Positions 1-11,743 of a DNA stretch of 64,000 bases are shown here, one piece after another. The notes beneath the pieces were generated by a model. The model was not told where the DNA came from. It saw only the letters and a list, made by a program, of their open reading frames with translations, and ran no database searches. The first letter of the stretch is position 1; each line of letters starts with the position of its first letter. A program made the translations under genes and the position numbers. Source of the stretch: Misgurnus anguillicaudatus (lineage: Eukaryota > Chordata > Actinopteri > Cypriniformes > Cobitidae); assembly GCF_027580225.2 (NCBI RefSeq), contig NC_073354.2, positions 30,462,001 to 30,526,000 on the forward strand, given 5' to 3'.

Positions 1-510
1 ACTGTGGCAACAGCAATGTAAAATACAGCATGAAACCAGATAATAAGCATAACAATGATATAACTATAAAAATAACATCTTGTTATACAACATAAATAAT
101 GTGCTGCATGTTTTGTTATTTTATTAAAGGGACACTCCACTTTTTTTGAAAATATGCTTATTTTCCAGCTCCCCTTGAGTTAAACATTTGTTTTTTACCG
201 TTTTGGAATCCATTCAGCTGATATCCGGATCTGGCGCTACCACTTTTAGCATAGCTTAGCATAATCCATTGAATCTTTTTAGACCATTAGCATCTCGCTA
301 AAAAATAACCAAAAAAAAGTTTCGATATTTTTCCTATTTAAAACTTGATTCTTCTGTAGTTACATCGACAGTAAGACCGACAGAAAAGTAAAAGTTGTGA
401 TTTTCTATGCACATATGGCTAGGAACTACACTCTCATTCTGGCGTAATAATCAAGGACTTTGCTGCTGTAACATGGCTGCAGAAGGCGCTCTGGTCTGGG
501 GAGCTATGAC

Positions 511-1053
511 TAGGGCCCTATAAAATCCGTTTAATTTTTTCCCAAATTCCGTTTTATTTTTTCCCAAATTCCGTTTTCTCCGTTTTAATTTTTGCAAATT
601 CCGTTTTATTGCACGTGAGAGAGGTACAGTGAGACAGACGTGGATGAGAGAGTGCATGTATCTTTGCGCTCACCGTGAACAGAGTGTTGACAAAACTTAC
701 AAAATAACAGTTCTTCGGTCACATAAAAGTCATGTGAGACCTGCTCGGAACTAAGTGCTTAGCGTCGAATTTCTTAATTTTTTCGCTGACGAAAGCAGAG
801 TCGTGGAGAGCCGCTTCGCCATGGTTTCAGTGTTTTGGAGGGGGTCTGAAACGACGGGAGGGGGCGTGTCGCCCAGATTTACTTCCCTCGGTCTGCATTT
901 CCCCCAGATATACGTTCGTCTCCCACACAAAAACATAATTTTATTAAAAAAATGTAAAATTCCGCAAAATTCCGCGTTACTAGATTCCGTGTTAATTAGC
1001 CAATTCCGTGATTCCGTCCGCGATTCCGTGATCGCGGAAATTATAGGGCTCTA
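511..1053. mobile_element. Non-autonomous DNA transposon, TIR AGGGCYCTATAA
   Basis: The left end reads TAGGGCCCTATAAAATCCG and the right end is its imperfect inverse, CGGAAATTATAGGGCTCTA. The element is flanked by the direct repeat TATGAC (505-510 and 1054-1059). The interior has runs of AATTCCG-like motifs and no transposase frame. Ends and flanks suggest a hAT-like non-autonomous element, although the visible duplication is 6 bp rather than 8. Confidence 0.65.
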
Positions 1054-1091
1054 TATGACCCCCTGAACCCTTCAAAAAATTCAGCCTATTT

Positions 1092-1333
1092 CTTGATTAG
1101 TAGTAAATCGCCATCAGCTGCTTTCAGATGGAGCCACATTTACTACACTGAGCCGTTGTTCACCGACAAGCTGGGCTATATCGTAGTTCGCTGAAAATCG
1201 GGATAATTAATTATCAAGGACGTATCGCCTGTGATAATTAATCCGAAATTGTCCAGATTTTCAGCGAACTACGGCTCTGTGTAATAAATGCCGCTCCATC
1301 TGAAAGCAGCTGATGACGATTTACTACTCATCA
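1092..1333. repeat. Foldback element (TGATTAGTAGTAAAT arms)
   Basis: The left arm (ATCAGCTGCTTTCAGATGGAG) and the right arm (CTCCATCTGAAAGCAGCTGAT) are inverted copies around a TAATTA-rich centre. A fragment of the same family occurs at about 36125-36190. No protein is encoded. Confidence 0.6.
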
Positions 1334-1390
1334 AGCTTTACGAACGAGTTGTGCATGACAATCCCCCGATATATATCGCCCAGACCTAAC

Positions 1391-1715
1391 TAGGGATGTC
1401 CCGATCCGTTCACGTGATCGGAAATCGGGCCCGATCACATAGTTACAGACTCGATCGGAATCGGACGTTACCTCCGGATCAGGACTCGGATACATATATA
1501 CTATATACATTCTCATTAGTTTTTAACACATCTATAGAGTTAGACCATTTTAACTTCACACAAAAACAGCAACGCAGGAGGATATGTTTTCACGCTTTTC
1601 TTTATTTAATTTTTATCTAATATAGAAGTATCGGATCGGGACTCTGTATCGGTAGATACTCACAATCAAATGACTCGGACTCCAGGGCAAAAAAAACTTG
1701 ATCGGGACATCCCTA
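1391..1715. mobile_element. hAT-like MITE, TIR TAGGGATGTCCCGATC
   Basis: The ends TAGGGATGTCCCGATC and GATCGGGACATCCCTA are perfectly inverted, a terminal type common in fish hAT elements. The flanking 8-mers (GACCTAAC and ATAGTAAC) agree at only about half their positions, so the target-site duplication has decayed or the ends are slightly misplaced. Confidence 0.65.
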
Positions 1716-1952
1716 ATAGTAACCCAACATGCCGCAGATACTATATTTTTAGTTTTCTGAAGCCATACAATAGCATTTGAGGAACATTCCAAAATTAAGA
1801 TGACTGCTAATCTGCTTTGCATCTATCTATGTCCAGAATTCAAATTTTTTTTTTTTGGAAGCTTGTATTGTACGAAAAGAGGTGTTTAACAACTGATAAA
1901 ACTAAGAAGGTAAATAATGACAGATTTTCATTTTTTGGTGTTCTTTAAATAT

Positions 1953-2298
1953 GTGACACTGGACCACAAAATAAGGGTCAATTCAAAAGTGAGATTTATA
2001 CATAATCTAAAAACTGAGCAAATATTTGGCTGACATACAACTATTTGAAAATTTGGAATGTGAGGGTGCAAAAAAATCTATATATTGAGAAAATCGCCTT
2101 TAAAGCAACACATATTAAGTTATGATAAATACATTTTCATATATTAACAGTAGGAAATTTTCAAAATTTCATGAAGCATACTCTTTACATATATCCTATA
2201 ACATAAAAAATCTATCATTTTAACCAACACAATGTATTGTTGATTATTGCTACAAATATACTCATGCAACGATTGGTTTTCTGGTCCAGGGTCACATA
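1953..2298. repeat. Dispersed fish repeat, TGTGAC..GGTCCAGGGTCACA ends
   Basis: The sequence starts TGTGACACTGGACCACAAAA and ends TGGTCCAGGGTCACA, an inverted-terminal structure. Related copies lie at about 23921-24211 (partial) and 50868-52829 (expanded by insertions). The copy here is uninterrupted and serves as the reference for the broken one. Confidence 0.65.
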
Positions 2299-2569
2299 TG
2301 TCCAAATCATCCTGGGTTCATTGGTTTACACCAACATAAAGTATTTTTAAGGGATTGATGATACCCCATAATAACAAGTGCAAATTTCAACATTTTTTTT
2401 ACAATGCTAGGTCATCGTCATACAAAGGAAAATGCAGCCAGAACTGTACGGATGTGACCTTCACAGACTAACATTGTATCCAACCAATTCTTGCTGTGTC
2501 TGTAAATCATTTTCCTGGTCTGTAGGGTCATTTTGCATTACACAGCAGTAAAAACAGCATATAAAGTAC

Positions 2570-2685
2570 CTTAGTAAGTTCATTCATCAGTTCTTCTCTC
2601 TCCTCGTCTGTCATCGTGTTGTTAAGGTCCACCTCTGACACCATGTCCTCATCCACTTCCTTTAGAGGTTCTTTATCCAACAAAC
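2570..2685 (-). CDS. tpd52l1: tpd52l1 coding exon 2 (tumor protein D52-like 1, partial)
   Basis: On the minus strand an acceptor (TTTTGTCCAG) opens a 116-nt exon that closes at the donor GTACTT (2569-2564). Joined in phase 1 to exon 1 at 10888-10906 it reads on with GLLDKEPLKEVDEDMVSEVD and ends EEREELMNELTK. This matches the acidic N-terminal segment of D52-family proteins just before their coiled coil (GLLETEPL...EEKEELKAEL in the human relative, recalled from memory). D52 proteins are small cytoplasmic coiled-coil adaptors that homo- and hetero-dimerise and are linked to vesicle traffic and cell proliferation. The exon ends in phase 0. The coiled coil and C-terminus are outside the window. 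tpd52 or tpd52l2 paralogues are less likely because of the rnf217 neighbour. Confidence 0.88.
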
Positions 2686-3434
2686 CTGGACAAAATTGAG
2701 AAAAAAATGAAAGTTACAAAGAAAGTCATTGTTAACATGTCTCAATCACATGCACAAGCGCACATTCCTTTACAGATTTGAGTTCACAGATATACTCTTC
2801 AAATTCAATCCACCACAGCTAACAAAGATGACAAGTATCTCAAAACCACTTCACATTGGTTTAATAAGAAACTCGAACTCCACTGGGAGGTTCTCAAAAG
2901 GTTTTGTGCCTTAAAGTCAAATATTCTTCATATGGGTCTAGAGAAACAAAACCAAAATTTACCTAAAACTATCAATATTTACTCTCAATCATGCAGTCGC
3001 ACCTAATGAAAAGACCAGGTAAAACCAGCCCACCAGCTTAGGCTGGTTTTAGCTGGTCTTTTAATTTCTTTTACATGCTGTATTTTACTTAAGCTGCTGT
3101 AGGAGGTTTGTTTTGGAGGGATTTTTTTAGATGGTCACGCTGGGAGAGCAGCTGACTCACTAGCGACTCACGATTTTTGCCCTCCTATAAGATCATTACC
3201 TTATCACATTGTGCGTCATGTATCGTTTAAACTCGGGTAAGAGAGGCATGTAGACTGTACGATGATGACACAGAAGCTTTGGCGGCAGCGTCACATCACG
3301 TTGCGCAATGTCACCATCATGCGCTCGTGGTATACAAATCTGGTCTTCCAGCCTTGTCGTTCAGATGGTTTTAGCTGGTCTTTCCTGTAGGGTCTAGATT
3401 TACATATTCATTTTGCAGATGCTTTTATTAAAAC

Positions 3435-4705
3435 CAAGGCTTTGAACCGGTTCATGGAACGAAAACGAAAACCAGAAACTTTTGATGTTTTGCAAAGAAC
3501 AGAAACGAAACCAGAAACTTTCAAAAAATATATGTTCCATAACAGAATCGTTTATTTAAATATTGGTAACCGGTTAATACCATTATTTTTTCGTTCTTTG
3601 ACAAGATTTCTGTGGAATATGACTCGGTAAAGTTCACTTCCGGTTGTCGTAGACTTATCGGAAAAATTAGAAGCTTGCCACCAGCAAGTAGCCTCCTTAA
3701 GCCCAAGTCTTTAATGGTCAATTAAAAGAGGTAAATTTCTACCAAGTATCTCAAGATGTTTTTTTTTAATACATATTAGTGGTGTAACGGATCGCAGTTG
3801 ATACATAATCCGTACAGATCACGACCCACTGTTCGGCTCGCATGCGATTCGCAGATTAATACACACATTTAAATCAGGTGAAAGTTGATAATTTGCATGC
3901 GTTTCAAAGGCTTGCAAATGTTAACACTTAAGTGATTTTAAACAATTTACCACAAAAAGGCGCTAAAGTGAGCAATTTTCTGTACGCACAGACGCACATG
4001 CAATTAAACTGTTAAATGTCGCCGTCCCGAATACGGGACACCTAAGTTTGCATTAATATTGTTGATGTAAATTTTAATTTATCACTACAAACTATATATC
4101 GTTGGAAAGGTCTAAGCCTCCAGAATAGACATTTCAACAGTGTTTTATAAAATATATTATTTAGGGAGAGTAATTGATTCATTTATGAAGAGAGTGTGCC
4201 TCAAAACATTTATTTTCTGCTAAATGTCACTGTCCCACCAGCAGGACGCCTACATTTACTTCAATGTTTGCATATGAATTATTATCTAATAATGACAAAC
4301 TGTATATTGTTTGAAAGCTCCAAGAGTGTATATTTAACTCAATAGGGTGGGGTGACGCTTAAAAGGTTAAAGTGTCTGGTCCAACTCCAATCAAACGTGA
4401 TTATCCCTATGCCCTTCAAAGATCAGAACTCTTGATGTATAAACTTGAGAGAGAGTTGCGCTACTGTCTCATACTGTAGTCCATTAAAATACATTTGGCG
4501 AATAAAGCACTGAAAAACAACGAAATTTTCAATTTATGTGGACACAGCTGACATGGAACGTTATTCAGCGGTTCGGGAACTTTGTTTTTTGTTCTAACCG
4601 GTTCAGGAATGTCAATTTTAGGGTAGAATCGAAAACCGGAAACGTTAAAATACAGTTTCTGTTTGGAACGAACCAATTGGGGAAAAAATCTGGTTCAAAG
4701 CCCTG
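3435..4705. mobile_element. hAT-type non-autonomous transposon, TIR CARGGCTTTGAACC
   Basis: The left end CAAGGCTTTGAACC and right end GGTTCAAAGCCCTG are near-perfect inversions. The 8-bp flank ATTAAAAC is exactly duplicated (3427-3434 and 4706-4713), which is diagnostic of the hAT superfamily. The 1271-bp body has no long reading frame. It contains what looks like another repeat beginning near 3779 (GTGGTGTAACGGATCGCA). It landed in a repeat fragment containing GCAGATGCTTTTATT, the same motif found at about 42838. Confidence 0.82.
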
Positions 4706-5957
4706 ATTAAAACCTATTTACAAATGAAGGGCATTCAACATTTTATCAAACACTTTCTAACCTGAACACGAAAAAAGAATTTTCACAAAGCTTTAATCCA
4801 GAAAAATGTTTTGATATCTAGCAAATTCCCCCAAAAATGAAGGTTGTATGTTTGCCTTGTGTAATATATCCAAAGTCTTTTGAAGCAATAAAACATATCA
4901 ACAATATCAAACATACTGCCATATTTTGTTCAGTTTGGGCTGAAATATTCCTACCAAACACATACCTACATTTAACTGAATACAGAATAAAACCCTTCAG
5001 TAAACCAGGGGGAGTAAAGTCATGTAAATACTAAATGATCACCTTCTCTATGTAATTATAATGTCTCATTTCTGAATAATGGTGGATTTTCCACATCCTA
5101 TAATGAAAGGTTTGTGTGTAATCCAAGCTTTCCAGCTTTCATAGATATTGCACTTTTGTGCATTGTTTTTTTCACACTGAAGTTCCTAGAAATCCAATGA
5201 TTTGATTTACAAACATTGCCTTGAGCACTCGACATAGCGTCTGTTGTTTAAACACGAAATTTAAAAGAAAATATTTTCAGACTGTCTAGCAGCTTTTACA
5301 GTGAAGGTGGATAAGGAACTTGGAGCAGGAGCCGTTATGCATCAGAAGATTGATGCTAAACTTGGGTGAAGTGAAATTAAAAATATGGTTTGATTTTTGT
5401 GCCCATCACCGAAACTTGAAACCCACTTCCTCAAAATTCCAGTTTCTTAGTATACCACCGGTATCATAAGTTTATAAAATGCACAGGCTCATGACAAAAG
5501 TGAAAGACAAAATGTTCAAGGGCAGGAATTCATGTCCTTGACACAGCTCCAGTAATCTGAGTAATGTACCCATTGAGGCTGTTTTTGTCCAAAGGGAAAC
5601 AAGAGTCACATTTTGGAGAGCTGGTCAGTCATTATATCAAAACCTGATTAGAGTCCTGTGCCACGATAATTGTAATACACTCTCAGTGTTTAATCCAATC
5701 AGATGGCTGAGAGGAAGAGCAGAGTGCTCAGACATACAGTAAGATCTCAGATTCAACACTAACAGTGTAACACAAACAACAGCTTTTAAAGATCACAGCC
5801 ACCTGTTCAAAACTAAAGGTGGTTCATTGTGTACTAAAAGGGGTTAACTCAATTGAATCAGACTTAAACATGATGTACAGGAAGAGGAATTAAATGAATA
5901 TCCTGTAAGAGAAGGTACGTGTTGGTCTGTAGTCAATATGGTGTAATTTCAAATAAA

Positions 5958-6090
5958 CCTAGACAGGGTTTAGACATTTAAGTAGTTTTTACAAACATAC
6001 CCTACAAAAAAACATTACTGGTGCATTTTCAGACAAAACACTGGCACTGATAAAAGATATGTCAGTCCAAGCTGTTTTCAGTTAAGACAG
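5958..6090. repeat. Fragment of the CTAGGCCTTAG / AAACCGCC repeat family
   Basis: This segment contains TTACAAACATACC, CATTACTGGTGCATTTTCAGACAAAACA and GATATGTCAGTCCAAGCTGTTTTCAGTTAAGACAG, the inner part of the elements at 41385-41596 and 42047-42282. It stops abruptly at the start of the foldback element at 6091. Confidence 0.5.
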
Positions 6091-7083
6091 CTAAAAAAAA
6101 TCCAGATATTTTACTCATCACCATGTCATCCAAATCGTTGATGTCTTTCTTTGTTCAGTTGAGAAGAAATTATGTTTTTTGAGGAAAACATTCCAAGATT
6201 TTTCTCATTTTAATGGACTTTAATAGACACCAACAATTAACACTTAACTCAACACATAAAAAATTTCAAAGGACTATAAACAATCCCAAACAAATCAAAA
6301 GTGTCTTATCTAGCAAAACGATTGTCATTTTTAATGGACCCCAAAACTTAACAGTTTTAATGCAGTTTAAAATTGCAGTTTCAAAGGACTCTAAACGATC
6401 TCAAATGAGGCATAAGGGTCTTATCTAGTGAAACGATTGTCATTTTTGGCAAGGAAAACAAAAAAATATGCACTTAAACCACAACCTCTCGTCCTCACCC
6501 GGTCCCGCGACACGCCAGCGCGACCCCACGTAATATGTCATCACGTCAAGAGGTCACGGATGACGTATGCGAAACTACGCCCCAGTGCTTACAAGTGTGG
6601 TGAAAGAGGACCGTTCAGACGTTGTTGTATGTGGAATGATGCTAATTAATGTCTTTGTGTCAGTTTATTGTTTAAATGGTCCGCAAATGTGCGTTTCATA
6701 TATGTAACACGTGACCTTTCCACATCATTACGCAATAACGTGAGGTCGTGCTGGCTCGTCAAACAGACTGATGAGGACGAGAAGTTGTATAAAGGTACAT
6801 ATTTTTATTTTTATTGCCAAAAATGACAATCGTTTCGCTAGATAAGACCCTTATGCCTCGTTTGAGATCGTTAGAGTCCTTTGAAACTGCAATTTTAAAC
6901 TGCATTAAAACTGTTAAGTGTTGGGGTCCATTTAAGTCCATTAAAATGAGAAAAATCCTGGAATGTTTTTCTCAAAAAACATAATTTCTTCTCAATTGAA
7001 CAAATAAAGACATCAACATTTTGGATGACATGGTGGTGAGTAAATTATCTGGATTTTTTTAAAGAAAATTGACTAATCCTTTA
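6091..7083. mobile_element. Large foldback element B, copy 1 (two-variant left arm)
   Basis: Both ends carry inverted arms with the motifs TCCAGATAATTTACTCACCACC, AATGTTGATGTCTTTCTTTG and TTTTAATGGACTTTAATAGAC. The centre contains CACGTCAAGAGGTCAC. The left arm carries two successive, diverged versions of one sub-segment (CACCAACAATTAACAC at 6228 and CCCCAAAACTTAACAG at about 6342), each followed by TCTTATCTAG, while the right arm carries one. Related copies are at 8175-9085, 22817-23450 and 58627-60032. No transposase is visible. Confidence 0.7.
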
Positions 7084-7208
7084 AGCCCTGACCAGAAAAC
7101 CACCCCTTAATGTCATATAAATTACTAACTTTCTAAAGAAATGATTTCTAAATAAGATAAAGGAGTTTAATTAAAGGGTTAATTTATGTCTTATCTCTTA
7201 TTTACCCA

Positions 7209-7785
7209 GCATGATCTCACAGGAATTTGTACGTATTTTTTGAGTTGGCTAATTCGTATGAATTAGCATGAAGTGAATTGTACAAAAACGTACAATTATT
7301 ATGAAAACAATAATGAAACCCACCCCTCACCCCAACGACAAAGGGGTGAAAGCGAATGAATATGACTTTGCTGGTGCGAAAAATATGTACAAATTCCTGT
7401 GAGAGTGTTTTGGATTTACCATTTTATTGTGTTTTATATTGTGTTGTGAATTGTGTTGTATATGGTTAAGCACTAAGATTTATAGATATAAAATTGGCAA
7501 ATTTTTCTAATGACGTCAACATAATTCATAAAAAAACTGGGCGAAGGTACTGAATGGGTTAAAGGTGCTGTTTTTTCCTGCGTTTAAAAGGTTTGATTGT
7601 GTTTACGGTGCACAATATAACATGTGTTCATGTTTCCTGTGTGAAAAAACTAAGTATTTTCACAGGGGTGAAAGCAAATTGTAAAAAAAAATTACGAATT
7701 TACGCATCAGGACATTGTACGAATTCATAGAAGTTAACCACCTCGTAAAATACATATGAATTTCTATCATGAGACCTACACCTTG
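7209..7785. repeat. Dispersed TACGAATT / GTACGAATT repeat
   Basis: The ends carry ATGATCTCACAGGAATTTGTACG and, inverted, GTACGAATTCATAG...ATCATGAGACC, with CACCCCTCACCCCAACGACAAAGGGGTG near the left side. A shorter copy with the same end motifs lies at about 48367-48577. This is a common fish repeat type and non-coding here. Confidence 0.5.
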
Positions 7786-8174
7786 ATCTGTGTGGTCATG
7801 TCTTCAAACATTTTATTTCTGGGTAAGAATTTTACTTCAGTCACAAATACACCAATAAGAATTTATTTTCATTTTGTTCTGCGGCCTGGACAAGCCAGTT
7901 AGAGCCATGGCACAGCGTTTATTTTGTCATCCGAGTAAGTAAGTGGCCCTTAGGGCAGCGTGCCCGACAGTTCAGCTTCTTCAAGCTCACTGCACTATGC
8001 ACCACTCCTCTGTCCTCTTCACTCAATGTCCCCATTTTCCTCCTTAAGTCACTTCAATAACTCAGAGAGTGACCTGGAAGAGGCCAATTCCAATATCAGA
8101 CGAACAAAACACCTATTGCTAAACATGATTAAAATAAAGACTAAGACAACCAGACATGAGAGAACAATTGAGTC

Positions 8175-9085
8175 TTAAAGGAATAGTCCATTTTCTTAAA
8201 AGAAAAATCCAGATCATTTACTCACCACCATGTCATCCAAAATGTTGATGTCTTTCTTTGTTCAGTCGAGAAGAAATTATGTTTTTTTGAGGAAAACATT
8301 GCAGGATTTTTCTTATTTTAATGGACTTTAATAGACACCAACAATTAACACTTAACTCAACACGTACATTTTTTTTCAAAGGACTATAAACAATCCCAAA
8401 CGTATCATAAGTGTCTTATCTAGCAAAACAATTGTCATTTTTGACAAGAAAAATAACAAATATCCACTTTTAAAGCACAACTTCTCGTCTAGATCTGGTC
8501 GTGATGCGCCAGGTGACCCCACGCAATACGTCATGACGTCAAGAGGTCACAGAAGACGAACGCGAAACTCCACCCCAGTGTTTACAAGTGTGTTGAAAGA
8601 GGACCGTTCCTACGTTGTTGTATGTCAACTGATACTAATTAATGTCTTTGTGTCAGTTTATTGTTTACAATGGTCCGCAAATTTGCATTTTATATATGTA
8701 ACGTGACCTCCCTATACGCCACTACGCATTTACGTTAGGTCACGCTGGACCGGACCTAGACGAAAAGTTGTGGTTTAAAAGTACATATTTAAAAATTTTC
8801 TTGTCAAAAATGACAATCGTTTCGCTAGATAAGACCCTTATGCCTTGTTTGGGATTGTTTATAGTCCTTTGAAACTCCGTAGAAAAAAACTTTTATGTGT
8901 TGAGTTAAGTGTTAATTGTTGGTGTCTATTAAAGTCCATTAAAATGAGAAAAATCCTGCAGCGTTCTCCTCAAAAAAACACAATTTCCTCTCGACCGAAC
9001 AAAGAAAGACATCAACATTTTGGATGACATAGTGGTGAGTAAATTATCTGGATTTTTCTTTTAAGAAAATGGAATATTCCTCTAA
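8175..9085. mobile_element. Large foldback element B, copy 2 (most intact)
   Basis: Inverted arms of roughly 300 bp (left AATAGTCCATTTTCTTAAAAG, right the inverse at 9060-9085) surround a centre of about 280 bp that includes CAATACGTCATGACGTCAAGAGGTCAC. The sequence is non-coding and would form a long hairpin if transcribed. It is the cleanest of the copies and a good reference for the family. Confidence 0.72.
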
Positions 9086-9742
9086 GTGAATGCTAGCAAA
9101 ATACATGAATTTTAAGACAAACAGTGTCAGGTGCAGTGCATCTATTCAAGAATTAAGTACTAAAACTTTAAAGTCATGGTTTTAGTGCAGCATTATGTAA
9201 TTTCTGGCCTTTGTAGGTGTAATCCGAAGGATTTCTGCTTGGCGATTATCTGACTGGATTTAAATCCAGCATAGACTCATGACAGAGTATTGAATGAATG
9301 CTGGGAAAGCATGTAAAGTGTGGATTGGGTTGTTTGTGAAACTCTTCATCTGTGACCTACCATGTAGTGTTCCTCCTTCTTCTGTTGTTTAGTAAATAAT
9401 AAAAACAAAGAGAACATTTTATAAACAGATTCAAGAGCTGAAATATATAATGTCTAAGAAAATTACAAATCTCACACGAAGATGCAAACATCTAAACACC
9501 AGACTGCATTCAAAGAGTAAATAAATAATGAATAATAAAAGATCATTCAAAAACAAAAAAGATAGACAGGCGTATTAAACACATGCACCTATTTTGTTTT
9601 ATAAGCAAATTCTACAATACATGCATCTGAACTTTTCAAACAACAAAGGGTGTGACACAGAAATATCATAGTTCAATATGTCTGCTAAGCATTCAGCAGT
9701 ATGACCAGTTAATGAATGTTTACAGAACAAGTTTTAAATGTG

Positions 9743-9966
9743 TTAAAGGGGTCATGGCGTGAAAATCTGATTTTTTGCTTTTTTGCATTTATAAGGACAC
9801 ACCCAAAAACAGCACATTTTTGCTCAGGCCTACACAGTGGCAATTTTAACATGCCATAACAAACAATTTATGCGGCATTTTACGCTAAAACTTCACATGC
9901 ACACTCTGGTGACACCAAAGACTTATTTTACATCTTAAAAAAAATCTCATAATATGACCCCTTTAA
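9743..9966. repeat. MITE, TTAAAGGGGTCATG..ATGACCCCTTTAA
   Basis: The ends TTAAAGGGGTCATGGCGTG and CATAATATGACCCCTTTAA are inverted. The interior carries GGACACACCCAAAAACAGCACATTTTTG, the motif shared with copies at about 29805-30052, 47424-47783, 51056-51465 and 54122-54229. Confidence 0.6.
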
Positions 9967-10887
9967 AGTCTGGTAAGATGCCACTACAATACACATGCAG
10001 CAGCAGCAGCAGCTCTTACCCCAGTATACTGCTTCAGGAATGAGTACACTAGAGTACAGCTCTGTGAAGTATGATTTGCAAAACAAAAACAGGATGTTAA
10101 GTAGTGTTAGTGCAATGCAGTAAGAGCTGTATCGACTCTATTGATGCATCTATGTTATACTATGCCCGGTATACTATCCCCAATATAATACATTTGACTT
10201 TGACATTTAAACATTTCCACATGGCTCACATTTTAGGTTACAGTACAAAGCGAAACTACAGTGCATCCTCTTCTATAAATGCATACTAGACTATTATGCT
10301 GTATACTGTACTGTACTGTACTTTACTAAACCAGATTAGACTACACTATACTATACTATACACAACACTGTACTATGGCTATTCAGTTTGGGTTAGTCAG
10401 TGCACTGAGGCGTACACCAGTCTGATCACAAGAGTTCAATTATTTAGCTAATAGTCACGTGCGTATGGAAATGAGAGGTCACGTGGTTCTCAGTTAAGCG
10501 CACCTAAAGGAACTTGAATTGCTGCATACGAGTCTCTCATTTGTTTACATGGCAAACATCCTTAACATTTAAGTTTTTGACTTACATAAATACACCACAT
10601 ATGAATTAAGACCATGGGCAAGAATAGAAAAGCGTGCATAAATCACGTTTTAACCATCTTTTACGATTGTTAAAGGCTGCTAATAATCTATTATCGCTTC
10701 TTAATGCAAGTTTCTTCTTCCTCTTTTTTTCCGCATGTAACAAAGGGTGTCTCTTTAATTCAGATCTGCTAAACTTGTTCGAGCATAACATAATGAAAAT
10801 ATATATTAAGAAAATATAAGTTATTCAAAGCAAAAGAGTTTTTCCACAGAAGGACAAGACATGAACGTGATTAAAAAGCACGCTTAC

Positions 10888-10906
10888 CCTGTTGTCTGGG
10901 CTCCAT
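10888..10906 (-). CDS. tpd52l1: tpd52l1 coding exon 1 (start codon)
   Basis: Nineteen coding bases on the minus strand, ATGGAGCCCAGACAACAGG, encode MEPRQQ plus the first base of the next codon. They stop at a strong donor, GTAAGC (10887-10882). Human D53 begins with a similar short N-terminal exon (MEAQAQ, recalled from memory), and the phase-1 junction to 2685 restores GLLDKEPL. I chose this ATG because it gives that join and lies in a CCAAT/GC-box promoter context. Confidence depends on the join to exon 2. Confidence 0.85.
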
Positions 10907-11110
10907 GGCAACAGTAGTTTCCTAATTCAGGTCCAGTACAGGTCCAGTACAAACACACAAAACCAGTTCAGAGAAATATCCCGTCCACTCAAACACACAC
11001 AGTCGCTCCTCGCGCATACAGTCAGTGCTGTCTAAACTCCGCCCACACAGCAGAAGCCTCGGCCATTGACCAATAGCACCGTTTCTAATTATTACGTATA
11101 CTTTTGGGGG
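10907..11110 (-). promoter_or_regulatory. tpd52l1: tpd52l1 5' UTR and core promoter region
   Basis: Immediately upstream of the start codon the sequence is richer in GC than its surroundings. It contains CTCCGCCCAC (about 11037-11046, a GC box read on the minus strand) and a CCAAT core in GACCAATAGC (about 11068-11077). No TATA box stands out. An exact transcription start cannot be placed. Confidence 0.45.
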
Positions 11111-11256
11111 ACGTTTAGCGGTAAATAACGACAGACAAATAATTTAGTAACCTATAACCAATAATTAGTATGCTTTAAACACTAGTTTCTTAACATATAA
11201 CCTAGTTAAATGTGTACAAATGTGTTTGTGTAGATTTTTCTTGGGTTTAGAAGAGA

Positions 11257-11288
11257 ATACTGTACTGTACTGTACTGTACTGTACTGT
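11257..11288. repeat. ACTGT pentanucleotide microsatellite
   Basis: About six tandem ACTGT units are present. A shorter run of the same motif is at 10300-10320. Confidence 0.8.
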
Positions 11289-11423
11289 ATGTGACAAATG
11301 CCAAATGAATGCATCATCGATGATCTCATGAGCCACATATTCATATGACAGCAACAAGCCAAACCAGTTTATTGTTTAGTTGTGAACAACAGTGCCATCT
11401 GCTGGTAAGACCAGGATAACATA

Positions 11424-11743
11424 AAAGGGATAGTTCACCCAAAAATTAAACATTCTTTCATTATTTACTCACTCTAATGTTGATACAAACCTGTATACAT
11501 TTCTTTGTTTTGATGAAAACGAAGGAAGATATTTTGAGGAATGTTTGTAACCAAATCGATCATGAGCCCCATTCATTTCTATAGTAGGAAAAAAATAATA
11601 CTATGAAAGTGGATGGTGCTCACAAAAGGTTTTGTTACAAACATTCCTCAAAATATCTTCCTTCGTGTACATCAGAACAAAGAAATATATACAGGTTTGT
11701 ATCAACATGAGAGTGATACATAGTTTCAGGGAACTATCCCTTA
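11424..11743. mobile_element. Foldback MITE, GGGATAGTTCACCCAAAAAT family
   Basis: The left end GGGATAGTTCACCC and right end GGGAACTATCCC are inverted. The arms continue as complementary sequence (AACGAAGGAAGATATTTTGAGGAATGTTTG against CAAACATTCCTCAAAATATC). Other copies lie at 12926-13323, 35329-35629 and, shortened, 38346-38445. Confidence 0.72.

Larger units (their letters stand above)
1..2569. other. tpd52l1: tpd52l1 intron 2 (partial), repeat-filled
   Basis: This stretch lies downstream of tpd52l1 coding exon 2 on the minus strand. It begins with part of a dispersed repeat starting TTAAAGGGACACTCC at about 126. That repeat is broken by an inverted-repeat element (511-1053) and followed by a foldback element (about 1092-1333), a hAT-like element (1391-1715) and a TGTGAC/GGTCCAGG repeat (about 1953-2298). 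I looked for the next tpd52l1 exon, which should encode the coiled coil, on the minus strand and saw none, so it should lie left of the window. Confidence 0.6.
2686..10887. other. tpd52l1: tpd52l1 intron 1
   Basis: This 8.2-kb intron runs on the minus strand from the donor GTAAGC (10887) to the acceptor at 2686. It holds a 1.27-kb hAT-like element (3435-4705), a truncated repeat at about 5958-6090, two large foldback elements (6091-7083 and 8175-9085), TACGAATT-type repeats (about 7209-7405 and 7615-7785) and a short MITE (9743-9966). Between 4714 and 5950 and between 9090 and 9740 I see only AT-rich sequence without a gene. No other exon was detected. Confidence 0.6.

Noticed and set aside
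1383..1723. Target-site duplication for the TAGGGATGTCCCGATC element
   Set aside because: Flanking 8-mers match at about half of positions, which is not enough to claim a duplication.
1..2560. tpd52l1 exon 3 (coiled coil)
   Set aside because: Read on the minus strand, no segment encodes the expected leucine-rich coiled coil with flanking splice sites, so the exon is presumed outside the window.
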